11,132 bases of DNA from Planctomycetota bacterium (GCA_021106775.1 JAIOTL010000008.1:1-11132); one strand, 5' to 3'; shown: positions 1 to 8,600, counted from the stretch's first letter. Numbers and translations: made by a program. The notes: generated from the sequence alone by a model not told the origin.

Positions 1-19
1 ACTTCAACACGGATGGAAA

Positions 20-724
20 ATGATACTGCTTTTTCTCGATGACTTAGTGAGATGGATTGTTCGACAGATTGGACGCTTCGGCTACGCTGGTATAATCGTT
101 CTTATGGGTCTTGAATCTTCGTTTGTGCCTTTTCCGAGCGAAGTTGTCATACCACCCGGCGGTTATCTGTCCTCACCTGCAGGTGGTGAGCAAATGGTGC
201 TTTGGCTCGTTATTGCTGCGGGTACCGCCGGCTCAATCATCGGAGCACTCGTAAATTACTCACTGGCATATTTTTTCGGTCGGAAAGTTCTGGTCGTTTT
301 CGGGCTAGGACTGCGTAAAATCCCACTTTTCGGACGCTTTTTGGGTTTCGACGAAAATAAGGTTGTAAAATGGGAAGGCTTTTTCAAAAAGCACGGGGAG
401 ATAAGCACGTTTATTGGCAGGCTCATCCCGGGCATAAGGCAGTATATTTCATTTCCCGCCGGGCTTGCACGCATGAACCTTCTGAAATTTACCGCATACA
501 CCGGACTTGGTGCGGGAATCTGGGTTGTAATTCTTGCGTATATCGGGTATTTCGTTGGGAAAAACGAAGACCTTATCATGGAGAACAGCAAAATCGCGTC
601 AATGTTTCTGCTGATGCTGGTAATCATCGTCGTTGCATGTTATATTTTATTTTATCGCCGCGCGAAAAGACGCAGCCAGGAAGTACTACCCACGGAAAGT
701 GCAATTGATGCGGAGTCGAGGTAA
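20..724 (+). CDS. DedA-family (VTT domain) inner-membrane protein
   Basis: A 234-residue polytopic membrane protein of the DedA/SNARE-associated (VTT) family. Family members are inner-membrane proteins linked to undecaprenyl-phosphate or phospholipid flipping and to membrane-potential homeostasis; the exact substrate cannot be read from this sequence. Seen here: an N-terminal family signature with E32 and the PFPSE segment ending at E41, then G-rich hydrophobic segments. The diagnostic FIGRLIPGIRQY stretch (131-142) contains R134 and R140, matching the arginine pair known to be essential in Escherichia coli DedA proteins. The helices near 163-180 and 193-212 are clear, followed by a basic, polar tail. 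Length is slightly above the usual 200-220. The start at 20 is the first ATG, but the frame stays open to the window edge and no good ribosome binding site precedes it, so a longer N-terminus is possible. It is the first visible gene of an operon with the next two genes, with a 3-nt gap to the next. Confidence 0.9.
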   Translation: MILLFLDDLVRWIVRQIGRFGYAGIIVLMGLESSFVPFPSEVVIPPGGYLSSPAGGEQMVLWLVIAAGTAGSIIGALVNYSLAYFFGRKVLVVFGLGLRKIPLFGRFLGFDENKVVKWEGFFKKHGEISTFIGRLIPGIRQYISFPAGLARMNLLKFTAYTGLGAGIWVVILAYIGYFVGKNEDLIMENSKIASMFLLMLVIIVVACYILFYRRAKRRSQEVLPTESAIDAESR

Positions 725-727
725 ATT

Positions 728-1489
728 ATGAATCCTGAATTTTTGTTCCAATCATACAATGTGTTTTTCACGTTTGTCCTGCTAATTGGGGGGATAAACA
801 TGCTTAACAAAGTCCTCGGTACGATTCTCAAGGTGTTTACGCGACCGGACTTTCGCAACCCTGTTAAAACCTCGGAAGAAAGCATTGAAACCAACCTTGA
901 TAAAAAAGAAATCGAAAATATTGCATCCATATCAGTTGACTTTAAAAAGCTGCGCAAAATCCCATTAATCCATCATTTCATCAATATCAGCACGGTTTCA
1001 CCCATGTTTGTTATCAATCTGCTGTTGTTCACATTCGGGATTTCCGGTCTGCTCATCTCGTATGCAATCTTTGAAAAAGGCAAAGAACTCACGATTGTAG
1101 ATTTTCTTGTGTGCCTGACTGCATCAGCATTTGTCGCTCTTGTTTCGACGAAAATAATCACGTTTGTGTATGCAAAATTGTTTCCGACCTTCAATTCATT
1201 TTTATTTCCCAGAGATAACCTTATCGGGCTTCCTGCATGGGTTCTAATGCGCAAAGGCAATCTGTATTTGTGTCAAGTGGTTGAACCTTGCGGTCAGACT
1301 TTCAAAATCGAGGTTGCGCTTCCACTTGGTGAAAATACTCCAAAACTGCGCGCATCTGTCATATTAACGAAATACAATGTTGAGGATGATTATTTCGAGG
1401 GTGAATTCATCGAAAACGAAGAAGCATTGCGAATTTTCAATGCAAAAGAGGGAAAAGTTTTCAGCACAATTCGCCAGGAGCACGTGTAA
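728..1489 (+). CDS. YqiJ-like membrane protein with C-terminal OB-fold-type domain
   Basis: A 253-residue membrane protein that resembles E. coli YqiJ, compared from memory. The N-terminal SYNVFFTFVLLIGG segment (9-22), the HHFINI...SGLLI block (82-110) and a third helix (about 122-147) match the order of helices in that family. The C-terminal part (about 165-229) is predicted beta-rich with a G-x-F-x-I pattern, as in the OB-fold (NfeD-like) domains of YqiJ-type proteins, which often accompany flotillin-like proteins. No flotillin gene is visible here. It is longer than YqiJ (about 210) because of a polar insert at about 40-75. The start is supported by GAGG ending 8 nt or so before the ATG. 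It lies 3 nt after the DedA gene and 2 nt before coaX, so it is surely cotranscribed. The function is unknown; the family assignment is moderately sure, the membrane topology more so. Confidence 0.7.
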   Translation: MNPEFLFQSYNVFFTFVLLIGGINMLNKVLGTILKVFTRPDFRNPVKTSEESIETNLDKKEIENIASISVDFKKLRKIPLIHHFINISTVSPMFVINLLLFTFGISGLLISYAIFEKGKELTIVDFLVCLTASAFVALVSTKIITFVYAKLFPTFNSFLFPRDNLIGLPAWVLMRKGNLYLCQVVEPCGQTFKIEVALPLGENTPKLRASVILTKYNVEDDYFEGEFIENEEALRIFNAKEGKVFSTIRQEHV

Positions 1490-1491
1490 CA

Positions 1492-2259
1492 ATGATTCCC
1501 GAAAAGTTCTATGTTGCTGACCTCGGAAATTCACGCATTAAAATCGCACGAATTGTTAATCAAGAAATCATTGCTGAAACAAAAACTACTGCCAATGATG
1601 AATACCTGAAAAACCCAAGACTTGATACGGAATTTTCAGATATACTTATCTTTGCGTCAGTAAATTCAGAAGTTTCAAGAGTTTTGCGCAAAAACAACGA
1701 GAATATGCGTATCTTTGAAATAGGTTGTGAAATTGAAATCCCTATCAAGAACAAAACTCTAAAGCCCGAGCAAACCGGCATTGACAGACTGATTAACTGT
1801 TGGTTTGCATATGAATTGCACAAAAAACCGGTAATTGTCATTGACGCTGGTACCGCAATCACTATTGATTATTGCAACGAAAATGGCGAGTTCGAGGGTG
1901 GTATTATTATGTCAGGTTATGAGCTTCAACTCAAAGCTCTCAATGAATTTACGTCTGCTCTACCACTCGTTACCTACGATGAAAATCCAGATATTCGACC
2001 AGTTGGCAGAACAACAGAGGAAGCGATGCTTGCATCTGTACAATTCGGTATTCCAGGGCAAATCAATGCTTGCATTGAGGAAATATCAAAACAAGCAGGT
2101 GAAAATCCGAAAATTTATTTTACGGGTGGTGATTCAGGAGTACTTCAGCACAATTTGCTTCAGAATTATGGGGAAAATTATCGGAATATTCCAATAAACA
2201 ATCTGACAATTGCGGGTATTATGGGCATTGCAAAACAGTACTTTTCAAATAATGTATAA
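1492..2259 (+). CDS. coaX: Type III pantothenate kinase
   Basis: Catalyses ATP-dependent phosphorylation of pantothenate to 4'-phosphopantothenate, the first committed step of coenzyme A synthesis, in the cytoplasm. The 255-residue length is normal for the family, which has the ASKHA (acetate kinase/hsp70/actin) fold. Motifs in order: D10-LGNS (phosphate-binding loop, usually DxGNT), G96-IDR99 carrying the catalytic aspartate D98, the D118-AGTA122 second nucleotide-binding loop, F135-EGGII (substrate-side loop), and T211-GGD. Unlike types I and II, type III enzymes are not feedback-inhibited by CoA and usually need a monovalent cation (family knowledge). The start ATG has AGGAG at 1476-1480, which lies inside the end of the preceding gene, so translation is probably coupled. 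It is the last gene of the three-gene operon. No obvious hairpin terminator follows in the 134 nt before the next gene. Confidence 0.95.
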   Translation: MIPEKFYVADLGNSRIKIARIVNQEIIAETKTTANDEYLKNPRLDTEFSDILIFASVNSEVSRVLRKNNENMRIFEIGCEIEIPIKNKTLKPEQTGIDRLINCWFAYELHKKPVIVIDAGTAITIDYCNENGEFEGGIIMSGYELQLKALNEFTSALPLVTYDENPDIRPVGRTTEEAMLASVQFGIPGQINACIEEISKQAGENPKIYFTGGDSGVLQHNLLQNYGENYRNIPINNLTIAGIMGIAKQYFSNNV

Positions 2260-2393
2260 AAATATAGAATAATGGAAAGCCTGTACACATATCTTTGATA
2301 CAATGTGAAAATAACATTTTGAAATTATGGGAATTTGCTTAGAATTCTGCATCTTTGGTAAAAAAATCCTACATTTCGGAAATCGAGTAGATA

Positions 2394-3854
2394 ATGGTAG
2401 AAGCAGATTCTGAAATCGATAATAGCAATCATACGATTCTCGTAATCGACGACGACCCGTCATTTCTGCGATTCGTTGGTGAAATACTCAAACATGAGAA
2501 ATATCGGACAATTTTAAGTTCATCCGCTGAAGAAGCTTTGAAAATTCTCGATTCATCGTTTGTTGACGTAATTATTTGCGATTATCAACTTAGCTCACAG
2601 GATGAATCGGCAACCGTCTTGAACGGTCTCGAATTCATGAAGCTTATCAAACCGAGGTACCGCGAAATCCCGTTTCTTATGATTTCCGGTCATGGTACAA
2701 TTGAGGCTGCTGTAGATACAATGAAAAGCGGTGCATACGATTTTATCACAAAACCTGTTGAAAATGACCGACTGCTGCTAACGGTGGGCAATGCAATAAA
2801 ATTCCTCGAAATGTCGCGCGAACTCAGCGCATTGCGTAGCGAAGTTGCTGCCAAGTATGAATTCAAGGAGATTATCGGGCAATCGCCGAAGATGAAACGC
2901 ATGTTTGACATTATGCGGCAGGTTATTAAAAGTGATACGACTGTTCTAATTCAAGGTGATTCCGGCACTGGTAAGGAACTTGTTGCCCGTGCGCTTCATT
3001 ATAATTCGAGTCGTAAGGATCATCCTTTTGTTGCAATTAATTGCAGTGCTATTCCTGAAACTCTGCTTGAAGCTGAGCTTTTCGGGTATGTCAAGGGTGC
3101 TTTTACAGGTGCGATTCGAAGTAAAAAGGGGTATTTTTGGGAATGTCATGGTGGAACAATATTTTTAGATGAAATTGGCGAACTTTCAATGGCTATGCAA
3201 TCAAAACTCCTCAGAGTCCTGCAGGAACGTGAGATTCGACCGGTTGGTGGTGATGAGTCGGACATACATAAAATTGATGTGCGCGTCATCTCGGCAACGA
3301 ACAAAACCTTGAAAAACCTATACCAGAGCAATCAATTCCGCGAAGATTTGTATTATCGTCTTGCGGTTATAACGGTCGAAATTCCTCCGCTTCGTGAACG
3401 ACGTTTAGACATCCCGCTGATTTCCGCTATATTTCTGAAAAAATACGCTGAGCGCACTGGCAATCCTGTCAAAATTATATCTCCGAAAGCTCTTGACGCT
3501 CTTGTTGCGTATGATTTCCCCGGAAATGTGCGCCAGCTTGAGAATGTGCTTGAACGTGCAATCGTGCTTGGACATACGAATACGATTGAAATTGAAGACC
3601 TGCCCGAGGAGATGCTGACGGATTATCAACCGAGGATAACGCAGCATGGGGAGCAGCATTTTGTTGGTACATTGAAGGAAATCGTGAATCAGCATACCGC
3701 GGAAATCGAGAAAGATGCGATAATGCTGGTGTTGAAGGAGACGAAGAACAATAAACAGCTTGCTGCTTCACGTCTTGGCATCTCTCGCGCATCGCTTTAC
3801 AACAAAATCAAACAGCATTCCATCAACCCCGACACCACAAATGAAAGAAATTAG
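2394..3854 (+). CDS. NtrC-family response regulator, sigma54-dependent transcription activator
   Basis: A 486-residue enhancer-binding protein with the full three-domain plan. The receiver domain (about 13-140) has acidic residues D19-D21, the phosphoacceptor D63, S98 and K120. The AAA+ domain (about 158-395) has Walker A GDSGTGKE (188-195), the sigma54-contact loop GAFTGA (235-240), Walker B GTIFLDE (254-260), arginine-finger candidates R316 and R322, and sensor II GNVR (377-380). A Fis-type helix-turn-helix (about 444-473) ends the protein. All parts needed for ATP-driven opening of sigma54 promoters are intact. The loop after D63 is about seven residues longer than in NtrC and lacks the usual Pro. 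No histidine kinase is adjacent, so it looks like an orphan regulator in this window. The ATG is preceded only by a weak purine box. Its likely local target is the sigma54 promoter at 5575-5590, which is inferred from proximity. Confidence 0.95.
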   Translation: MVEADSEIDNSNHTILVIDDDPSFLRFVGEILKHEKYRTILSSSAEEALKILDSSFVDVIICDYQLSSQDESATVLNGLEFMKLIKPRYREIPFLMISGHGTIEAAVDTMKSGAYDFITKPVENDRLLLTVGNAIKFLEMSRELSALRSEVAAKYEFKEIIGQSPKMKRMFDIMRQVIKSDTTVLIQGDSGTGKELVARALHYNSSRKDHPFVAINCSAIPETLLEAELFGYVKGAFTGAIRSKKGYFWECHGGTIFLDEIGELSMAMQSKLLRVLQEREIRPVGGDESDIHKIDVRVISATNKTLKNLYQSNQFREDLYYRLAVITVEIPPLRERRLDIPLISAIFLKKYAERTGNPVKIISPKALDALVAYDFPGNVRQLENVLERAIVLGHTNTIEIEDLPEEMLTDYQPRITQHGEQHFVGTLKEIVNQHTAEIEKDAIMLVLKETKNNKQLAASRLGISRASLYNKIKQHSINPDTTNERN

Positions 3855-5218
3855 ACTTTGAGGGATTGCCATTTTCTGCTGCGGAAAAAACAGAAATTCA
3901 GCATGAACATCAGGAGTTGATAACTGATGAAACCCAACCAGAGCATCCAAAACGGTACATTAAATATTAATCCCAGAACCAAAACTGCTGAAACCTGCCA
4001 AAACTGGGCAATATATTCGAATGCCGTCACATGCTTCTGTGCACCTGCGCCTTGCAGGCATTTTGAGAAGATTACACCCGCTGCGTTAAATACTTGCATT
4101 GTAACGAATATCCTGAGCGGAAGTACCCCGACTGAAATAATAGATTCATTATTGGTGTACATTCGCAAAAACAATTCAGGGAAAGCAAAAATTATCAAGC
4201 TGAAAACAGCCATCACAAACATCCCGATTTTGGCGATGTCATATGCATAAGTTTCCGCCAGCTTAGGCATTTTGCGCCCTAGCGATTGTCCAACTAGCGT
4301 TGTACCGGAAATCCCAAGTCCAAGAATAAACATGAACGTTATATTTGATATCGCAAAAATCATTGACGATGCACCACCCATTATCTCGCCGTATTCTGAG
4401 ATTATAACAGCATTGAAAACCACAATACCGAACATTGCCGAATACTGCAGCGCGCCTGGAAAACTCAGTCGTAATATCCGCCAGATCCTTGATAATTTAA
4501 GAGGATTCGAAATCCTGTTGTACTGGTATTTCTTCTTCGCTTTCGCTAAGAAGATGTAAGTTGAAAACGCGAGGAAACTAATAAGAGTTGAGAGAAGTGT
4601 TCCGATTCCGGCACCTTCGACTCCGAGCTCAGGAAAACCCCACAATCCATAGATTAGTAGTGCATTGAAGAAAATATTCAGTGAGACGCGAACAATGGTG
4701 AAATACATTGGAGCCTTGGTTTGTCCGATGCCATTGAAGAATCCACGATATGCGAACATTGGTATAGAGAAGAAAAGCTCGAAACATCGCCATCGAAAGT
4801 ATGGTAGCCCAAGGTTAATGAGCACCGGACTTCTGCTTCCGATAAGCAGGATGAATAAATACTCGTGAAAAGCATAAATAATCAGACCGGAAATTAAACC
4901 CAGTATGAAACTTATTAGTACCCCAGTTTGGAATGTTTCACCAGCTTCAATAAGATTTCCTTCTCCTTTTCGGCGTGCACATATTGCCTGAAGTGCGACA
5001 GTCATTGATGAACCGAGGATAAGTGACATAATTAAAATGAGCATTTGTATTTGCGTTGTTGCTGATAACGCTGCTCCTGCGAGGTTTTCATCCCATCGAC
5101 CTATCATGATTCTGTCAGTTTGGTTCATTACCATTATTGTGATTGCGCCCATGATGATTGGGATTGCAAGGCGCCAGATATTTCGGAAACGATCAGGTTC
5201 AATGTTAAGGATGCGCAA
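3851..5218 (-). CDS. MATE-family multidrug/cation antiporter
   Basis: A 455-residue inner-membrane exporter of the MATE (multidrug and toxic compound extrusion) family. These are 12-helix antiporters driven by Na+ or H+ that expel cationic drugs or metabolites. Family hallmarks are visible: D35 in helix 1 followed by RIMIGRW, LSATTQIQ (51-58), RGFFNGIGQTKAP (158-170), P196-ELGVEGAGIGT (196-207) and its second-half counterpart GISGTTLVGQSLGR (302-315), then LQGAGAQKH (388-396). The pseudo-twofold repeat and length are normal. The substrate cannot be predicted. The start is a TTG codon (complement of 5216-5218) with a good GAGGAAA box a few bases upstream and no in-frame ATG nearby. Its stop codon overlaps that of the convergent regulator gene at 3851-3854. 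It is divergent from the giant gene, so the two share the 5219-5648 intergenic region. Confidence 0.93.
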   Translation of the reverse strand: MRILNIEPDRFRNIWRLAIPIIMGAITIMVMNQTDRIMIGRWDENLAGAALSATTQIQMLILIMSLILGSSMTVALQAICARRKGEGNLIEAGETFQTGVLISFILGLISGLIIYAFHEYLFILLIGSRSPVLINLGLPYFRWRCFELFFSIPMFAYRGFFNGIGQTKAPMYFTIVRVSLNIFFNALLIYGLWGFPELGVEGAGIGTLLSTLISFLAFSTYIFLAKAKKKYQYNRISNPLKLSRIWRILRLSFPGALQYSAMFGIVVFNAVIISEYGEIMGGASSMIFAISNITFMFILGLGISGTTLVGQSLGRKMPKLAETYAYDIAKIGMFVMAVFSLIIFAFPELFLRMYTNNESIISVGVLPLRIFVTMQVFNAAGVIFSKCLQGAGAQKHVTAFEYIAQFWQVSAVLVLGLIFNVPFWMLWLGFISYQLLMFMLNFCFFRSRKWQSLKV

Positions 5219-5262
5219 AATTTCCTCGTTGCAAACTCGAAGATATTAGAACGAATGGATGA

Positions 5263-5268
5263 ATTATA
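5263..5268 (-). promoter_or_regulatory. Possible -10 element for the MATE gene
   Basis: The minus strand reads TATAAT here, about 45 nt upstream of the TTG start of the MATE gene, giving a plausible leader of roughly 38 nt. No convincing -35 hexamer sits at 16-18 nt spacing (best match about 2 of 6 bases), and the region is AT-rich, so this may be chance. Confidence 0.3.
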
Positions 5269-5363
5269 CTCAATAATAGCTAGAAAGAAATTAATTATTA
5301 GTATTTCATCTCATTTAAACAATGAAATTCTGTAAAAAAGCTGTTACATTTTTCGGACGGCAT

Positions 5364-5420
5364 GAAACTGTAAAACTGTGTAGAAACTGTAACACTTTAA
5401 CAGAATCGTAACACATTTAT
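5364..5420 (+). repeat. Degenerate 19-nt tandem repeat, three copies, carrying GTAACA motifs
   Basis: Three successive 19-nt units start at 5364, 5383 and 5402. Units 1 and 2 share GAAACTGTAA exactly (14 of 19 positions equal). Units 2 and 3 share GTAACAC (12 of 19 equal), and unit 1 has GTAAAAC at the same phase. Further GTAACA or TGTTAC motifs lie at 5342-5347, 5422-5427 and in the inverted repeat downstream. The arrangement looks like an array of protein-binding half-sites rather than a mobile repeat. It lies between the divergent MATE and giant genes, upstream of a sigma54-type promoter. Confidence 0.55.
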
Positions 5421-5442
5421 GGTAACAGCAGAATAAATGCAA

Positions 5443-5472
5443 ATGAAGTGTTACGAAAGAGTAACACTTCAT
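5443..5472 (+). promoter_or_regulatory. Perfect 12-bp inverted repeat; likely enhancer (activator) site
   Basis: The arms ATGAAGTGTTAC (5443-5454) and GTAACACTTCAT (5461-5472) are exact reverse complements separated by a 6-nt loop. The core TGTTAC/GTAACA half-sites are 12 bp centre to centre, about one helical turn, as expected for a dimeric Fis-type helix-turn-helix. The centre is about 143 bp upstream of the start predicted from the sigma54 promoter, a typical enhancer distance. The site could instead serve the divergent MATE gene through another regulator. It is not followed by a T tract on the plus strand and only by a poor one on the minus strand, so a terminator is unlikely. Confidence 0.55.
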
Positions 5473-5574
5473 AAAAAATTAACAATTTGCATAACATGTT
5501 GAAATACAACAACTTATAAAAAATTATCTGCAGATTTTATTATTTCTGCACAAATAATGTGTTTTCTTGTTGTT

Positions 5575-5590
5575 TGGTATTTTTTTTGCT
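5575..5590 (+). promoter_or_regulatory. Sigma54 (RpoN) -24/-12 promoter of the giant pseudopilin-like gene
   Basis: The sequence TGGTATTTTTTTTGCT matches the sigma54 consensus TGGYAYRNNNNTTGCW at every defined position but one (T instead of R). The invariant GG (5576-5577) and GC (5588-5589) are spaced exactly 12 nt first base to first base, as required. The T run just before the -12 GC is a known feature of strong sigma54 binding. The predicted start of transcription is near 5601, giving a leader of about 48 nt before the ATG at 5649. Such promoters are silent without an AAA+ activator; one is encoded at 2394-3854 and candidate binding sites lie at 5342-5472. Confidence 0.72.
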
Positions 5591-5639
5591 ACAAATTGGT
5601 AAATAAACAATAGTATTTAGATTCTAACAACATAATAAC

Positions 5640-5648
5640 GGAGGTGAT
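5640..5648 (+). promoter_or_regulatory. Exceptionally strong Shine-Dalgarno site
   Basis: GGAGGTGAT is a nine-base match to the usual 3' end of 16S rRNA (anti-Shine-Dalgarno), directly before the ATG of the giant gene; the GGAGG core ends 4 nt before it. It fixes this start and suggests high translation once the gene is transcribed. Confidence 0.8.
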
Positions 5649-8600
5649 ATGAATCGCCGAAAAAATGGAACAGTACTGATAATCACGCTTGGAATTCTGA
5701 CAATTATGGCTGTGATGGGTACTTCATTCGCAATTCTTATGCGTGTCGAGCTTGAAGCAACTGAAAATTATAAACTTGCTGAACGCGCAAAACTCATCGC
5801 AAGCGACGGAATTATCTATGCTGGCAAAAGTCTGCAAGATCTACTGACCTACTCCTATTACTCATCACTTTACAACGACGACCCGAATATTCCTGAATAC
5901 CTTAAAACATGGTGCTTTGGTGTTGATACTTCAACTGGTGATTACAAAAAGGATGACATAACCGGTGAATATTCTTATTTTGGCGGAGACAGCATTCTAA
6001 GTAATCTGGCGCCTGTTTCATTGCCATATCCTTATGTCGATAAAGTCCAGAAGAAGGCGTATATCGATTTCAACGGAGATGGAGAGTATAAGCTTGAAGA
6101 CAACGATGTACTCCTCGAAGAATACGATATGGAAGCAGAAAACAGAATATTCTACGATGAAGCTGAAGAACGCACGCTTTTCTCAGGATTTCCAGCTGAC
6201 GGCAGATTCCTCGGCAATGTCGATATCGTCGCAGGTCAGTCATTTACAGGTGGAAACAGATTCAAGCTTAAGATAATTGAGACCAATTCCCAGCTTAGCG
6301 TTAATTATCTTAGCTCCACGCTTTATGATTTCATCGTGGATGCTGACGAAATAAAAAAGAATTGTGAAGGTTCACAGTTTAGATACATGTTGTTTTTCCT
6401 CGGTCAGGGGATTCAGAAGTCCCTGGCAACTCGTATCAGAGCTGAAACTAAAGAAGATGCAAGGAATCCGTTCAACGAAAAAGTAGTCGAAGAACTTTGG
6501 AAGCTCAAAATGAGTTATGGTTCTTCGACGGAAGTCCAGCAATTCAGTTCGAAAACACAGGTTCGGGCAATTGTTGAAAATACCGAATACGGCAATCCCG
6601 GATACTGGAAATATGTCCGCGATTTTATCACAATTGCTGCATGGCCAGGTTACAACACGGTTTATGCGCAATTCAACCCGAACACCGTTGTACCGAACAT
6701 TACAACTGCTGACAAATACAAAGAAAAACTTGGTGAATATGACGAAAATGACCCGGTTGAAGGTTCAACTACAGGCAAAATGACTGAGGTTAATGTTGTT
6801 ACGAGAGTTCAGCCACCTATTGATGCAAACACTGCAACGCTGCCTGTTTTGTATTCTGCCATCGCAAACGTTTCAGGTGATGCCAGATTCTGGTATTTCT
6901 CGCCTGACAAAGGCAATTTAAACGAATCGCTCTACGCATCTGAACCTTTAGAAGACCCGTACATACTTTCAAGCGAGTTAGCCAGAGCAAACAAAATGTG
7001 GGCTGCCAATGAGAAATCAATTGCAACGAAAGGAGTTCCTGGAAAAATTGATTCTAAGAATTTCTATTTCAAGAAATGGGATCTAATTAGTGATGTTGAA
7101 AGGGAAGTCAGGCAATTCGATAACTTCACGTTTAGTTTCGAGAACCCAAGTACAACAGTACTGTTCAAGCGAAATTATCAGGCTCTTCAGTTTCTCAATA
7201 TTTCGCCTTTCAGAACCGTTTGGACTGCTGAAGAAATGGGTGGTGGAAGCGATTATGCATATAATTTCTCTAAATGCATCGAATCACTTCGTCCGTTCAC
7301 ATCCTGGGCAGATTTTGACCAACGAGTCATCCAGGAAATTATTATCGACAAAATGGGACGTTATCTTATTCCTGGCGGTGGTGAAGTTAAAATTTGCGAA
7401 CCTTACGACTATTTCTGGCATCCGTGGAACAAAAACGGTCCAGGTGGTGATCCTGACTGCGACATCAGCGAATTGTACCATGAGCAGTGGTATTATGAAG
7501 CAGTTGCGGATCTTACCCGTGCAAACTTCAATCCCACACCTAAACTTACAAAATGGAATCCTGATGCAACGTATTATCAGAAAGTCGATAGAAGCGACCT
7601 GGTTTACTGGACTGTTCCATTTATTTTCCATTCACCGGGAATCTATGAGCTGACATCCATAGGTGAAATCATTGGTCAAGTTTTCGATGCTGAGGAGCAG
7701 GATTATATCCCCATGCCTGTTGTTCAGAAGCAATTCCAGGCGATTATCAAGGTTGCGGATATTGTTCGTCATCATTCGCAGAGTGATTTCTGCACTGGGT
7801 TCCCGACACATGAAGGCGCATTCGAAGACGATATCGAGGATTACTCGGTTGTAAGACTTTATGCACATGAGAATTCTGACCCGGCATTTCGAAGGTATTC
7901 CAGAATAACAACGTATCCTCAGCCGATTAACGAAGATGTTCTGAAATCTCACATTGAAAACCATGAACGACCGAATCGAGGGTCTTCGCCACCTGATAGT
8001 GGATTAAATAAATGGGAACGAACGTATTATACAGGCAATTATTCTCAATCTGGGCATAGTGCTGGCACCGAACTTCTATACGGAAATAATGTTCCCAGTT
8101 CACAGATACCTGTCGGCTATGTAACAGTACGACCTCAGGATACAAGTCCTTTTGATTATGAAATGCGCGTTGACCCTGAAAATGATGATTATATGGGTAC
8201 ACCGAATGGACTTCTGACCTGCAACTTTTCTACAGTATCGGTTGGAAAGTCTGCACTTGAGATTTCAACTGCAAACGATAACGACAAAGATGATGGTCAT
8301 TGGCTCAATTTCTGGATGCCATTTAATGAAACATATAACACGATAAGCAAAAACAGCGGTGCATCGGTTTATGGAAACATGCCATCAGGCGGTAATTCCT
8401 TTCAAAGTGCCAGAATCGGTTCAGAGGATAACAATGGAAGAAGATCCGCTAATTCGATAGACAGCATCGGTTTAATTTGGAATGCTTCGGGTTATACGTT
8501 CAGAACGTTCGATTATGCGAGACAAACAACTGATATTGTATTCCCGAATTATCTCGAATATCCCGCTGGGGTCGGTTTCAAAATGAGTAACAATGAACAT

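Noticed and set aside
2319..2345. Possible sigma70-type promoter (TTGAAA, TAGAAT) before the NtrC-type regulator
   Set aside because: The spacing is only 15 nt and the region is AT-rich, so the match is not better than chance. No sigma54 GG/GC pair with correct spacing was found there either, so autoregulation through sigma54 is not supported.
5120..5335. Plus-strand open frame of 71 codons overlapping the MATE start
   Set aside because: It is mostly antisense to the MATE N-terminus, has no ribosome binding site and no recognisable protein features.
5443..5472. Inverted repeat read as a Rho-independent terminator
   Set aside because: No T run follows on the plus strand and only a broken one on the minus strand. 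No gene ends nearby on either strand, since both flanking genes start here.
5525..5555. GCAGA...TCTGC inverted repeat between the dyad and the promoter
   Set aside because: Only five base pairs with an AT-rich loop; expected by chance in such sequence.
7090..7653. Open frame of 187 codons on the plus strand in another frame of the giant gene
   Set aside because: It overlaps the continuous 1562-codon frame completely, and its translation has no domain signature. The main frame carries conserved motifs through this stretch.
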